Origin: Sipunculus nudus
Lineage: Eukaryota > Annelida > Sipuncula > Golfingiida > Sipunculidae
Reading direction: 5' to 3'
Length of the DNA: 64,000 nucleotides
Assembly: GCA_026874595.1 (NCBI GenBank)
Contig: CM049310.1
Coordinates: 16,716,058-16,780,057, forward strand
Positions 12,371-27,474 of this stretch are shown here, one piece after another (within the stretch, counting starts at the first letter, position 1; each line of letters starts with the position of its first letter). The notes beneath the pieces are model-generated. The model was not told where the DNA came from and did not search any database. It saw nothing but the letters and a program-made list of their open reading frames with translations. The translations under genes and the position numbers were made by a program.

Positions 12371-14186
12371 TAGATTCGACCGTTATGATTTGTGCCCATC
12401 AGACTTTCATCAGTACTAAAATCATGTTTTTTCTCCTATAGCACACGATGTTTATTTTTAATGATAGTCAGACCTATTATAATCGGGAAGCCCACTTTGA
12501 CAATCGATATTAACATTTTCCCCGACATATATCTCATACATTCAGATATATACGTTATATCCTCACTATAAATGTTGATAAGGAATATACACGGACAGTT
12601 TAATACCCTTTCAACAACATGCTATAGACTGTTAATATATAACTTTACCCAGAGAGTGACAGTGCACGACATATTCCTGCATGATTAAACATCAGGCAAG
12701 GGGAGTGATTAGCCAGTCAACCATGCCCAGTGATAAAACCGTAAACATCCTCACATGTATCGTGTAAATTCAAGCAATTATTAAAAGTGTCAATTAATTG
12801 GCACATAGTATATCTAAAACTTACGGTTTTGCTTTTTCACATGTAAAATGAGTTCCTCAATGTCAGACACCTCAGGATACGGGGGCTGCACGCCCAGTTG
12901 GGACAAAAGATAAGATAAGCATGATTTAACCCGATGTATTATTATATGCAATTTAGCTGATTACATATGCATTATACTACCTGAGGGGATGACCAATCAC
13001 CACTCGACACCAGAACAAGAAGGCAAACACTGAATGTAATGCTACTAACAGGCATACTTTTAATTTTCCGATCAGTATCGCTTTCTTCTTCCATATATAC
13101 ATAATTATAAATTACATATGCAAATTAGTTAATTATATGTTGCAAATGTGTCAATTTCCTCATGAAATGATGAACATAATACATAATAAGACCAAGTCAG
13201 TAAAAGGCCCAGTATTCACTTTGTTAGGAAGTTCCAATAAAACTATATATATTTTAAGTATTTGCCTAATTTGCAGAAATTATCTGCAAATAAATTTTTT
13301 AAAACCAAATTTTATATAAACAAATTTTATATTTGATACAAATTATATATTTCGTACCAAATGTTCATTACTCTGCCTATAGGTCAAGCCAAAATATCAA
13401 TTTATTTCTTTATCATATAATATATTTCAATAATGTATTCAAATATGCAAATATCCAGTAAATATGCACGATACAGAAATGGTCAAAGCAGAAATCGGTT
13501 CTTCAGGAAAAACTACCCTGTGATCGATTGAGTAAAGTTTTGTAGTGACAATTATCACCCTGTATGATGAACATAATATCATATTTCGTAAATGATGTGG
13601 ATATGTAATCTCAACAGTGACATTTGACAGGTAATTTACAGTGCGGGAATATAAACTGATGGTATAATTGATGTAGTTCTTTCTTTTGCCGGCACAACAA
13701 GGCGCTGGCACAAGAAGAGGATTATGGGTAACAAGAGCTTTTTTTTATTCTCACTATCAGAAAATATATTATAGAACGAGACAAAACATTTAAGTTGATT
13801 AACCCGCACACAGACAGTTTCTTAATAAACATTTATTCATGAAATAATTTTTGACATGCACCCCCTATTTAAACTTCTCCTCTCTCCGACATCACCACAC
13901 ATTAGTACCGTACTTAGAGTACCGTATATTAGTCTACTTTTTACCCTCCGTAAATATTGGCATGTTCTTATTCGCACTATATTCATGTGTGTAATCCATG
14001 CCATGGCATATACCTGGGTCACGGGGCGAGGGTCTCGTGACATTCTTACGCAACATTTTGGTTTAATAACATATCAGCGGCAATCTAGCTTCCTTTCTTC
14101 AAATTTAAATGAATATAGTTCTCATCACTCGCATAATTCTGATATACTGAAAATATAAAAAATGTAATATCAAATATTCAGATTAA

Positions 14187-14188
<2 letters not shown>

Positions 14189-14256
<68 letters not shown>
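14189..14256. repeat. (TA)n microsatellite
   Basis: About 34 uninterrupted TA units. Such tracts recur through the window and generate spurious poly-Ile-Tyr ORFs. Confidence 0.95.
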
Positions 14257-14258
<2 letters not shown>

Positions 14259-15007
14259 CCGAGCCATGGTACTGAGTAGAGACATGCCCCATTTCCCACC
14301 CCGAGGTCACTTTTTGGCCTATGTGTACTGACCTTTCGCTTGTGGCGAGAGCCTAATAGTGGTCCAGCGAAGCGAAGAAAACAGGACTCCGCGTGGTGAC
14401 AAACATTCAGTATGGAATAGGACTTTTAATAACTTTTATATTGCCCATACTGGGTTTATCATGAAGAGGCGATAACAATTTGCATTATTCTTCGCTAGAT
14501 CTAAGAAGGTATTTGTATTTTGTTTTATATATGAAAAATACTTATTATTAAGAAGCAAACATATTGCAGATAATGAATAGTATAAAATGACCCTACATAG
14601 TCGGTGTGATGAACCCTAGTTTCAACTGAAATTTATAGTGGAGCACTAACTACATATATACGTGCGTCTGTGTGTGTGTGATGGTAGGTGTGTGGGTGGG
14701 CGTGTGTGTAAAGACACAGACCATCGTCACCATGGGGCATGAAATACATCCATATACATGTGAATGTTTGTATAAGACGGTGGTATGTAGCCAGTCAGCG
14801 GCACGGTAGTGATCGATTAAAGCCACTGAGGGAGATTAGGATTCATCAGTAAAGAAGATAATGTATACATAACGGAAATGATTTGAACATATTTTTCTTT
14901 ATGAATAAGTAACTCCTTCAATAATATTCATTTTCTATAAATACCAAATAGACGTTTCAATGCTCTCTATTTATGGTAAAATGTATATAAACAAGAGATG
15001 TGCACAC

Positions 15008-15212
15008 AGGATTTAGTAAACAGGGGAGGGGGGGGGGGAGTGGTCAAAACCAAAGGGCTAAACGACGAAGCCTTAACAGGCTGTTAAAGGGGGGGAGGGG
15101 TGTCTAGCCCGCCGAAACACTTGAAAAGGTTATGGCGGCTGAAAGGGAGGGAGGGGGGGGGGGAGGGGGGGGGGGGTCGAGACCACTGGATTCCCCCCTG
15201 GATCCGCTTCTG
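15008..15212. mobile_element. Non-autonomous hAT-like element, C/G-run family
   Basis: The right end CCCTGGATCCGCTTCTG (15,196-15,212) is identical to that of the element at 9,021-9,211. The interior shares the CAAAGGGCTAA...GAAGCC phrase. It is interrupted by several long G-runs. It lies about 310 bp upstream of the SLC17 start codon. Confidence 0.5.
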
Positions 15213-15524
15213 AACAACGCAAATTTAGTCCATTTCCCATATCTATTAAGGTATCGAGCCAAGAATACAAATGATCCAGGAAAAATCGAATGGCGAATCT
15301 GTTGAACAATTATTTTTAAAACAAACGTAAACATGTTTATTTATTCTCCTTCAATTATTCAGCCGAGCTTCGTGGGCCGAGAGCCATTTTGCTACTTTAT
15401 TAAATATACCTTTGTCATAGTAAACTATAGAATATCGTTTAAGCATGTGGTTTTATAGATTAAGTTTAAATATTTTGGTGTTCCCTCTTACTTTTGTTGC
15501 ATATTAACATGCAGGGCAGTCAGA

Positions 15525-18044
15525 ATGGATGGTCTCAGACAAAATCCCGATTACGAACAGGAGATCGCTGCGGAGAATCATATCCCAGCTACAGAGGAAC
15601 ATTTCATCAAAGGTTACGTCATATTTACCCTTTTTATCAAATACACCAGATTTGTTGCAGATTTATGCTCTTGCGAGAACGTTACTTATTTTTTGGTCAA
15701 ATATAAAAACAAAAACTATTCCGTCTGCAGGTCAGATGTATAAATGTCTAATTGTATAAATCATGTATAAATGTATACATTTAGATACAAATCAGTATAT
15801 TTTACATAAATGTTATACACAATAAAACGGGTAAAGTTTCGGGGGAAGGGAATATGTGCCTAGGCTGTTTCAGGAGTGAGGACAATTTGATTCAACATTC
15901 TTTAAATAGGTAATTAGCCCCTTTAATTTCAAATATAGTTCGCAATTTGCAAAGTTGCAAACTTTTAAATGCAAGATATTTTATGAGCGCGTGTTCTGAT
16001 ACCAAAATTTAGCATTTGTGATTACGCAAGATATCAGCTGTTCATTATGCTCCTTGAGACACCGATTAATTCGAGGCATCCGTTTGGATCCAGTCACACA
16101 TATTTTCCTCGATCTTCAAAGTCTCATTTAAATACAAATCTGTGTATTTTATTTTCTCCAGAGGCCCGCTTTCCAACTTGCCGCCATGTTCTTGCATTAA
16201 TGGGATTTCTCGGGTTCTTCAATGTTTATTGCCTACGGGTCAACTTGAGTGTAGCTTTGGTTGCCATGGTGAAACCAGTACATGAAAATGTTACAAATGT
16301 AACCTATCAGGAGTGCCCTGGACCGAATATCAGTGCCAATAGTACCAGTCACGTAAGTGTAATATATATGTAATAATCATAGCACAAAACTGTATTGTGT
16401 CTTAAAGTATTTATAGTATCTTAAAATTTTATTTCATGATAAATTATTCCATGTTAATCTCATCTGTTATTTTTAAGATCAAAATAAAATCCCAACATGC
16501 TGCCTGCTAGAACTAAACATGTATGTTTTATACATGTAATATGCTTTATCTTCAAGTGACCAGTGGTGTTATATTTATCTTTTAAATTAAGGAATTTCTC
16601 TTTGTATAAATATCGAAGAGTATCGGTAATTGGTCACCCTTACTTAAAAAGTAAAATTCAAGAGACAGCCGTAATAATCCGAAGTATCACATTTCAGCAT
16701 TACTGGCGATATATAGGTATTTGAATTCTTTAGATCTAATCGTCTGTTAAGTTATAATTTTTCAACTATGTCTGAAGAAAAGATTCTTTTCTTCTAAATA
16801 TATGTTTATCTGGCTTGGACAGGCAAATATGCATATTTCTGATTACCTGAACCTATTTATTTCTTGTGTTTTGTCGCAACCTTAATTCAGCATCTCGAAG
16901 CGTTGAAAACTTGCTAAAATTTGCTAACGTGAAGTTGTAGTATATGCCCATACTTGATAAGTGAGATCAAAGTGTTTATCTTCTTTTTTGCAACCATTAC
17001 TGAGAAATGTTAAGAACGAATTTTCAGACACTATTTACAGATTTACAGGTACAGAGACTATTATCAGTGACAGATGTCCAATACGAAGTAACTGTTTGCC
17101 TTAACCTAAGGGCAACTGTAGGTGACACTAGTGTTTGGACATTCATCGTTATTGGTAAACATTTCTAATAGTTATCAGAGTTAACAAAATTAAACAAGCA
17201 AAAAAAAAAAAAAAAAAAAAAACTCAAACCAGTCATATGATAATTTAAGCCCAGGTTTCCATGTATTTGTGATTATATACGGTACTCAGTCTTTATGTAA
17301 CTATTTCACTGTCAAACACGTTTAAGAAATCTAAAAAAAGTATTGTTAAAATAATTTAACAATGTTACTATTGTCCTTTAAAACACAACATTTGCAATAT
17401 TGCCATCATAGATGTGCATTGAGTCTGAAAGGGGTCCCTTTAGTCCTGTCATCACAAGTCATAATTGTAAAATCAGTTTTATAATAAAGCGCTAAGGTTA
17501 TTTTAATTACAAACCTTAAACATTCAGTATTTCGTAATTTTACAGTGTAAACCTTTATGATGTTGATGCTTCTTACCTTCTCCAGCATGATTCATAATCA
17601 TGACATGCATTGTTAATCATTTTGTCTAAGAAATCAATTGCCAAGAAAATTTAAAACCCTCATTTTGTTGCAATAAGGTTACCTGAAATTTATTTAATTT
17701 CCGACGCTGGGATTCTTTGGGACTTTTAGTACGTCGACATTTCACAAATGCATGGTGGCAAAATAATTCGTTGCAATTAGTTCCAAGTGAAACCGTATTT
17801 TGTTGGACTACTACATCACTGCTCTACAGTATAATGTTTAAATCTGAATGACGACGATCTATTTCGCTCACTGCCGCTGTGCTTTACCTTTTTCTTCTAT
17901 CCTTCCTTTCTGTGGAATTTGATCTTTATAAAGGTCAGTTTATCCTGTACTGATTTATTAAGGGAGTAAACGCCTGTACAGAGGACGAAAGGGCATATAT
18001 GCACGAATTAAGAATAATTTATAATGAGATATGGCAGTTTTTAG

Positions 18045-18088
<44 letters not shown>

Positions 18089-21000
18089 GGTATTTAAAAG
18101 GTTTATGTTAACAATGTCATAGGGTAATATTTTCTGCTGTGTACTGCACGACCTTGATGATTTTTGTTACTTTAATGATCAGGAATGCTTCAATGTTACA
18201 GGAAGGAGAGTTTGAATGGGACTCCAATTTACAAGGCCTTATTCTGGGGTCTTTTTTCTACGGGTATATAGTCACCCAGATTCCAGGGGGTTGGCTGGCA
18301 GAGCGTTTTGGCGGGAAATATCTGTACGGTGCGGGTGTGTTATGCACCTCAGTACTGACTCTGCTCACACCAGTTGCAGTGAGAACCAATGTTTATCTGT
18401 TCATCGCGGTACGGGTACTGGAGGGCCTCGGAGAGGTGAGTTAATGAAAAAGGGGTTATGAAAAAAATTCAATAATTTAACTTCAAAACTTTAAATGACC
18501 TACTTTTCTTAGTTGAAAAATATTTTGAGAATTATTCACATACTCTAATTTCAGAGCAGGTTTCCATGGTCTTATATTAGAGAAACTCTGTATCATAACA
18601 GTCAACTGCAGGGACGGAAGGGGGAAGCTTAAACTATAGTAACGTTACACACCGTTCCATATATATTCTAGAAAGCCTTGTAGGAAAAACGTTTAATGCT
18701 TCATAAAGGATAAATTGTGACAAGCTCAATAATATTTTATAAAAGGGAAAACAATAGGTTTAGCTACATAATACCCTTTTCAGGTAACAATTGTTTGCTA
18801 TAGAATCGTTTGCTTTGTTTCACCATCAAGCGGTTTGCAAAGTGCCAATTGTTCAAACTAATGAGAGTGGATTATCGGTTAAACCTTGATGCATAATGCA
18901 TTTTAATGGGTCATAATATTCAGATATAACACAAATATAGGACATGGGACAGATAAAGATAAAGGCAAATATATTGGCAAACATATAACGTAGTCCAAAT
19001 AAGACATACGTATAAATACACCATATGCAATATCACGATATATTACGTTTCATTGTAGGGTGTAACATTCCCAGCAATGCACGCATTATTAGCAAAATGG
19101 GCTCCACCACTGGAAAGAAGTAAGATTGGAACATTTATTTATGCAGGTAAGCATATAATGTTCTAAACATTTTATGAAAAATTCTCAACACATCTGTGTA
19201 CATCAATAAGTTAACAAGAAAACATATCCTAGTAGCAAATGCTTTAATCTAGTTAGGTCTTTCTGAGTGAGCAGAGGACACTTTAAGGCGTTTATGAGTT
19301 TATGTTTATGTCAATAAACGTTCCAGATTTTTTCGCTGTTTCTTTAGTCCAACAAGAAATTGTTTTTCTTTTTTCTGATTGCTCTAGATCTCCAGTAATG
19401 ATTTAACAAATCTGACCTTAGGTCAGAGAAATAACCAAAGGTGCAAGATTTGCAAATGGTATTTATTTTTGACCTTGACAAAATTTTCAGGCTCATGACC
19501 CAAAAAGGGCTTCCGGCCATCGCTCAGTTCAGTTTTTACCGGTTAACCGGTAGCCTGCCACCCAAACCTCGATTTTAATTAACTGGAGATGTTGAGATGT
19601 CAGCACAAGCTATAGGATTCAGATAAATTCTAGTATTAGTAGATGTACACGCCATTTCTCAGAGTTCTTTTTTCATTTTTCCCTCTACTTGTCGAACTGT
19701 TGTCATTTTCCCGAGGTAAGACAAAATGTAATGTCTTCTATTGGGGGAAAATATATTCACGGTTGACTTACGTGTATTCTTGCGTCATTTTTGTTATAAC
19801 GACTGGTACCTAGGAATGTATGTCTCCCCGTTTGTCATGACGGGTTGAGAGCGGACACTGCGGTAACCGAAATTGCTTCTTGCTGCCAGGGTAATCGCCA
19901 AAAACTTTTTGTAACAACATTTTCTCTTCATCATTTAGAAAATAAGACACGACCATATATGCCCCTGATGTTAAATACAACCACACAGCAAACATTGTGA
20001 TCCGACGGGTGTTCTGTTATGACTTGTATCATGACTCGCAAACCCCTGACAGTTTATTTTAAAAAGACCTGAATGTCATTTTGTCATGGCAACACCCGGT
20101 TTAGAGGGAGGCTAGTGGAGGTTGATGAATTTATTTCTATATCGATAATTGGGTCCAAATTTTATTTCGAGGGACTATGGTTATGCGATCAACGAGAATT
20201 TGTTTTCGTTTTTCTTTCTATTTCTGGTGTTTCCTATAGCTCTCAAACACGGCTATTCCCATAAAACTGACCTTTGGTAAGAATAAAAGTCAATGTGTGA
20301 CAGATTTGCACCTTATATTCATTTTAACTTGGCTTAAGATCACCGGTGAAAGCTTCCACCGATTATTCCTTTCTCTTGTAATGCTGTGTATTTCTGTTTC
20401 AGGGTGTCAGCTGGGTACAGTGTTCTCCCTGCCACTCTCAGGTATTCTCTGTCACTCAGACTTTCTGGGAGGATGGCCATCAGTATTCTATGTATTTGGT
20501 AAGTGTGATGTATATAATTAATGGTATGGCTGGCTAAGTCACTTTTGTTATTAACTTAATAAATGGTTAATTGATACCTTGAACCTGCCTCGTTATGAAA
20601 TGCTGTATTGTCGTATCGAGGAAGCACAGTGACTCCCCATTGCTTAAACTAAACCCTATAATCAGCTACTGATAAAGCTAAGCTAATTTGTTATTTGGTC
20701 TCTCAAGAACGGATGCAGCCATTTTTAGAGAGGCATTTTATCTGGTACTGCGTGTTCAACAACACGTGATTAAAGTCATGGAAACAAAACCATTAAACAA
20801 ACGGAATTAATGGGATTCATATTCAAGGAAAAAGACAAAACTTACATTACAAACTATATGTTATAACCTTGAATATAGCATATATTTAGCCTATTTATAG
20901 AAAATTATCATTAAAATGAAAGTTTTATTTATTCAACTGTTTGTTTTTATTTATTTAATATATAAAATATAATGTTTTCATTGCCTTGGAAATTTCATTC

Positions 21001-24000
21001 AGAGAATGTTACATAAAGAAAAATAAAACCTATCGCCAATAAATATATTTGGTATCGCGTCTAGTGTACTTTAATATGTATATATGGTACCAGAATACGC
21101 AATCCGATACAGAGGACTATGTCTGTGGCACTGTATGCTCAATTATAATGAAGGTACCTATACAGTAACACACATTTTTATTTTAAGCATTTCGAGGTCG
21201 AACCCATCTCCTTTGGTATTAGGATGGAAATGATAAAAATAGCAATGCCTTATACATTGTTATTCCATTTACAGGAGCCGTGAGCTGTGTTTGGTTTATA
21301 TTTTGGGTTTTCCTGGCTTATGATTCACCAGCCCAGCATCCACGGATATCACCAGAAGAGAGGCACATTATAGAGAGGGCTTTAGGTCATACCGCTAACA
21401 GAGTAAGACTAGGTTATCAGTCTGTAACAAAGAGGCGTATATAATAACTAGAAGTGCAGTCGTACCCTACATACCTTTCCAAGGTCCTTATTCAACACTA
21501 CTGTAAAAGTCAGCATGCATTAAATTAACAATTCCCAGCAAACGGAGTAGTTATAGAATGTGTCTTCAGTTTCGAATAAAATATCTGTACATACATATAA
21601 CAAGTTACCCGAGGTGGTAGTTAGCTGAACTGAGGATGCTGTGTAAGAAAATATATGGGGGGCTTTATTTGTACATCAAGTGGGGTCATTCAGTCATCGA
21701 CGTTCTTGACCTAGAGCGTGACGTAACAGTCATTCACCCCATTCACTTTATATAAGAAACCAAAGAAATTCTTTTTAAATCAGTGATGTATATTCAGGAC
21801 CAAACTTACATATTTTTTCCTTTTTTATTTACATTTTATTTCAGTGCATGGCAAATAATTACGGCCTTTAAGGTCTAGAAAATGAATTATAAATTAAGAT
21901 CATTTTAATGTTACAGCCGCCTACACCATGGAAGGACATCTTCCTATCTGTTCCCTTTTGGAGTCTGCTGTTGGCTCATTTCTGTCAAAACTGGGGTTTC
22001 TATACACTGCTTACCTGCTTGCCTACTTACATGAAAAATGTCTTACGGTTTGACATCTCGACAGTGAGTATTCAGTATTAACTATATAAAGATATATAGA
22101 AATTCAGGTATTTAACTGAAAAAAAATATATATTATACAGTAAATTAGAATTAAAGAATTCAGACAGTTAATGATTACAATTTAGAAGTCAGTATTTCAA
22201 AAATGGTAAATCGTTATGGAAAACACATGTCTAAGTGTTTTATATTTTTAACTGCTTCTGAAACAAACCAGTTAGAATCTGTCAGCTTTCAGGCCACATC
22301 AAAATATACAAATGTTCTACGGATTCTTAGAACAAATATGTAGTTCTAGAAAGCAGTTTATTTTTTTTTTGTGTGTGTAAATTATCAGATGAGAAACAAT
22401 ACGTGGACTTTTACAAGATATACACCCGAATTCGTTAAACCTTCCTCATTACTGAAACCAATGAAAAAAGGAGTGGCAAATACGCAGAACGATTGCTTTT
22501 TGTGTGGCTTATAAATGTAATGCATATACCAGTCACTACAGTTAATTATATATACATTTTTGTAAACTTAAAATTAAGTATTAAAGACTCAAGTCCATTC
22601 CCCATAAATGACCATCATTCACCTAGCAATACATATTTAGAGTAGGCAACACGAAACAAGTAACTGTTTTGGGGAACAGTCATTTTGAATTGTTTTTATT
22701 TATTTTTAATTTATCGGTCGAGACATATGGAAGCATAGAATTTTGCTGCATGTTTGTTTAACAAAAGTCGCCTAAAATTTTGAAATGATGCATAAAATGA
22801 ACAAAATAATTTCTTTTTTTATTCATTTAAGAATTAATTTAATGAATCGATTTCGTATCGCAAATATCGACATCACCGAGGACATGCAAAATAATAATTA
22901 ACAAATCAATAAAAATAATCCACAATAACGGGAGTGTCGAATCCGTAGAATATCTTTTTTTTGTGTGTGGCCTAATGGTTATTAAAGTGTATGTCCTCTG
23001 GTATGAACATAAAGCTTTTAAAAAGAGCATGTGTTTATTTCCAGAACGGCTTCCTGTCAGCTATACCTTATCTGGTCAGCTGGATCATGATGAATGTGTC
23101 GGGCCAGGTGGCAGATTTCTTGAGAAGTCGACAGGTTTTATCTACCACTGCTACAAGAAAAGTTTTCAATTTTCTTGGTAAGAAAAGAGCTGATTTGCAT
23201 AAAAATAGCTTCAATCATAAAACATATCTGACTGTTGGCTGTCAGTAACTGTAGGAAAATCAATTTTGATTTAAAAAGGCATCGAAAGCAAATGTGAATG
23301 TGTACGGATAACTTGACATGCAGGTGGCGAAGTCTCCTTCGAGGGAGGGTGTAAGGGGATGTAAACCTCAAATGTAGCCGTGAATTTTACTTAAGTCATG
23401 ATACATGTCATATAGAGGAATGCACTACAGAGTCTTCTGTCATGTTGGATTCATCGTGGTATACAACTCATCATCTTGTCATTAGGCTACGATTGATTAA
23501 TTAACACAATTAACACAAAAAATACATGTAAACTCCAAACCCAGATTGCAATTCCGTCTCTATGGTAATGAGTCCTTTCTTGTATCGCGTACAAGTTGGC
23601 TGCCGTTCAGTAACTCATACGCGCCATGTTGTAATTATGAGGTCAGAAATTGAACAAACATGCAGAGGGATTCACCAATATGCCGATTTAAAACGGATTT
23701 GTACTCGTTCATGCTAGATGTTGTTTGAAAGCATACTAAAACAAGCGGCCCATGGGCCATGACGCAAACCTGAATTCAAGCAGCCTTAAAAAATAGGTAA
23801 AATGACTGCCCAAAATCAAAATGCATTTTGCCAGCAGACCATATCTATAGGTTACAGTAACTTTATTATACATCAAGCTGCTACTTTTTCATATCATCTG
23901 ACTTATAGAGTGTAAAAATTATGTTCTTTCACATAGCTTGCAGTGACATTATTTCAGGTTTCCATCGATTTTTATGGACATCCCTGAAAGTCATGTATAA

Positions 24001-27000
24001 AGATTCTAGGCCAAATGGATACAATCTGTGCCTAATCTGACACACTGAGTACTTAAAAACATGTTTTCTGCCCATATTCGCAAAATATAGGTCACCATGA
24101 CCTAATTTCAGGATTCCAGGGAGATTTACCTTCCCTTGTTGTAAAGCTTGATAATTCTAGGTCTAATGGCTACGGTTATTGGTTATCATACCACTTCATA
24201 TAAAGGTCTCAAAAATGGAGAAAAAATGCGTAAAACATACAAGCGGTGCCAACAGTCTGAGAAAACCGATGAAACACTGCATGACCAATATGCATGGAAA
24301 GTATCATGGTAATTAATTAATTAGTTATTCGGATACTGGAGCTTTTGTATCAAATTTATAATTATTCCTGTGAGTATATACGTGCTCCACAGCTTGGAGG
24401 ATTGGGATCACACTGACCTAATTTCAGGGTTCCAAGGGGATTTTAAAAGGACCTCCCTCGAAGTCATTTTAGAAAATTCTAGGCCAAATGGATACAATTT
24501 GTGCCACATCTGACACATTGAGTGCTTAAAAATCATGTTTCCGCCCTTATTCGCAAAATATAGGTCACCATGACCTAATTTCAGGTTTCCTGGAAGATTT
24601 GCCTTCCCTTGTAAATTTTAGGTCTAACGGTTACGGTAAGTGCCATATTAGTCGTCAGACCACTTCATTTGAAGTTCTCAAAAATGGAGAAAACATGCGT
24701 AAAACATACAAGCTTTGAGGAAAGGGATCACACTGACCTAACTTCAGGGTTCAAAGGAGATTTTAAATGGACCTCCCTCGAAGTCATGTTAGAAGATTCT
24801 AGGCCAAATGGATACCATTTTTGCCCCATCTGACACATTGGGTGCATAAAAATCAGGTTTTCGGTTCGTTATTCCCTCGGTGAACAGTCAGAAGTTTCTT
24901 TGCCTATTTGTGTCTTGTAATCAGCCAGATTAAGTTCTCAAAATAGAGAAAAATTGTGTTAAAATTCGAAAAAATAAGGTTGCCCCACCAGTCTGTAGGA
25001 ACTGATGAAAAACTCCATGATAAATATGCATGGAAGGTATCATGCTAATCAATGCATTCGTAATTCAGATACTGGAGATTGTGTCTCAATGTTTTAATTA
25101 TTCGGGGGGGGGGGGGTTAATCTAAGCCCCATAGCTCGGAGGATTTGGATAACAGAGACGTAAATTCAGGTTTTCAAGTAAATTTTTCATGGACCTCCCT
25201 GGATGTCAATTTAGAAGATTCTAGGTCCAACAGTAACGATTTGTGCCCTGTTAACAGATGACCGCTTCATTTGAAGGTCCAAAAAATAAAAAAAAAATAA
25301 GTAAACACAAAATAATATACAGGTGGCACCACCAGTCTGCAGCAACTGTTGAAAAACTCCGTGACCAATACGCATGCAAAGAATCATGGCTATCAATGCA
25401 TAAGCAATTCAGATACTGGACCTTTTGTAACGAATTTTCGTGGACCTCCCCGGATGTACAGTTAGAAGTTTCTAGGTCTAACAAATACGATTTGTGCCAT
25501 GTTAACGGACGGCACGCCGCACTGACGGACGACAGACAATGAGTGATTCCTATAGCTTTCAGGCAGCTGAGCTAAAAATGCTAACGATGGGTCAGGTTCA
25601 TGTCAAGTTTCAGCGTACGTGTAAATCATAAGTCGGTCACAAAAATTACGAAAATATTTGCGATCTCGTCCAGACCCTTGTTGAAGGATATAACGGCCCT
25701 ATTTAAAGGATATGTCAGCCAAAACGCTGGTCATAGCCTCTCTAATGTCAAAGGGCCGAAATGGCATTACCTCAAAGGGTGAAATCAGCACCTCATATCG
25801 AAAGTTTCAAATGAGGTTTTTGGTAATCCTTCAGCAATTACAGACATCTAGTTTTTTCTGATTTTCCAGGTCTTGGACTCCCGGGTATCTTCATTGTTGC
25901 CGTTGGTTACACGGGATGTGACAAGACGGTGGCTGTTGTGATGCTGAGTATTGCTGTAGGAACAGGTGGTCTGTGTGCGGCGGGCTTCAGTGTCAATCAT
26001 CTCGACATTGCTCCGCCTTTTGCAGGTATCGTTTTTTGCAAATTCTTCTTTTGAAATGTCATGCCAATTGCATCTAATGATGTAGTCAGGGACGTTAATA
26101 CAGGGGGATTCCCCACTGAATGTTCAGCAAGGAGATGGTCCATTTATATATATGAAATGAATTATATGAATAAATATGAATTACAGACTTTGGTTCCATT
26201 TCTGAGTTTATTATGAAATATATCAAAACCTGAATTAGAAGTAACCTATACGGCAAACATAATACCTTATTTTTTTTAAACCTTATACTCATATAATATA
26301 TTTGAAATGTGTTTTTATTTGAAATATATTTGAAATGTTATATTTGAAATGTTATAAAAAAAAATGACCCTCCTGTCCAAACTCATAAACTGACGCCACT
26401 GGAAGTAGTTTTCATCTATCAAAACAGACACTGGTGGTACACATGACTTAAACTTGTTACTCTGTGTAATACAAATGTGCTCTCACTGCAAAGAATGGAA
26501 TCTTTTAAGTTTTAATGGAAAGTGAAGGTTTTTTTTTGCAGTGTGTGTATGTATGTGAGCATTTGGATTAAAATTAATGGAAGGATTTTTTTATGGAAAC
26601 TCTGTAGGTAGATAAAGATACTTGAAGCATGTTTGTAAATGCTTCAGAAGAAGGGGGCCTATTTTCATGAGGGTAAGGCCAGCGTCTGGGTAAACATTGG
26701 CATCTTCGATTGTTAATGTGTTTAAATAAAAATGTCTATGTATCTTACAATAACTTTTCTTTATACTTGAGAACTGTATTTTTCATTGTCCGTCATTAAT
26801 GTGATCATTTCTTTGTACAGGTACACTGCTTGGTTTGACCAATGCTGCTGCCACTATCCCAGGCTTTGTAGGGCCACAGGTTGTGGGGATACTCACGAGT
26901 AACAATGTGAGTTCTGCAAGTATTCTGGAAAAATATCAGTAGACAGTGAACAATCAGTAAACAACCGGTACAAAATCTTGATATAATGTAAATTAAATAA

Positions 27001-27420
27001 ACTGGTCTAGCTGTTAAGTTGGTTTTCTATTAATCCATTTAATCACAAGTGTATGAGGGAAGGAAACATTGCTGACGAAGCTGTTGTGGTACGAAACCTT
27101 GAAACATCCGAAGCTGGTGCTCATGGCCTGACGTCCATGTCAAGGGGTCATTTTTTTTTAATTTTAAAGGTAGAGCATTACTGGTACCATTTAGAGTGTA
27201 TTATTTATTTATTAAGTTGTGGATTATATGGCCAGTCACTCGGTAATGTTGTGTATGGTATTAAACACTCTTGCCTTGATTCCTTAAAAGAAATTCCTAA
27301 ATGTATATGAAAAGTGGAACAATCTGTGTATTGATTGCAATTACAATTTCAAGAACTGAAGAGAATGCTTGTATTTTCTTATGGTAATCTGGCAAATTTC
27401 TACGTATAGAATGGTGTTTA

Positions 27421-27474
<54 letters not shown>

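Larger units (their letters stand above)
8460..15480. other. Intergenic DNA dominated by repeat remnants
   Basis: I see no exon that I can defend on either strand. The ORFs here are short, AT-rich, lack flanking splice signals and overlap one another. The identifiable contents are the separately listed repeats and a C-run with an adjoining CA-rich tract at about 10,481-10,520. Confidence 0.5.

Noticed and set aside
13837-14158. Overlapping ORFs on both strands
   Set aside because: Neither has splice signals or protein-like features; they shadow one another in AT-rich DNA.
15104-15334. Minus-strand ORF with a proline run
   Set aside because: The proline run is a translated G-run inside a C/G-run repeat element.
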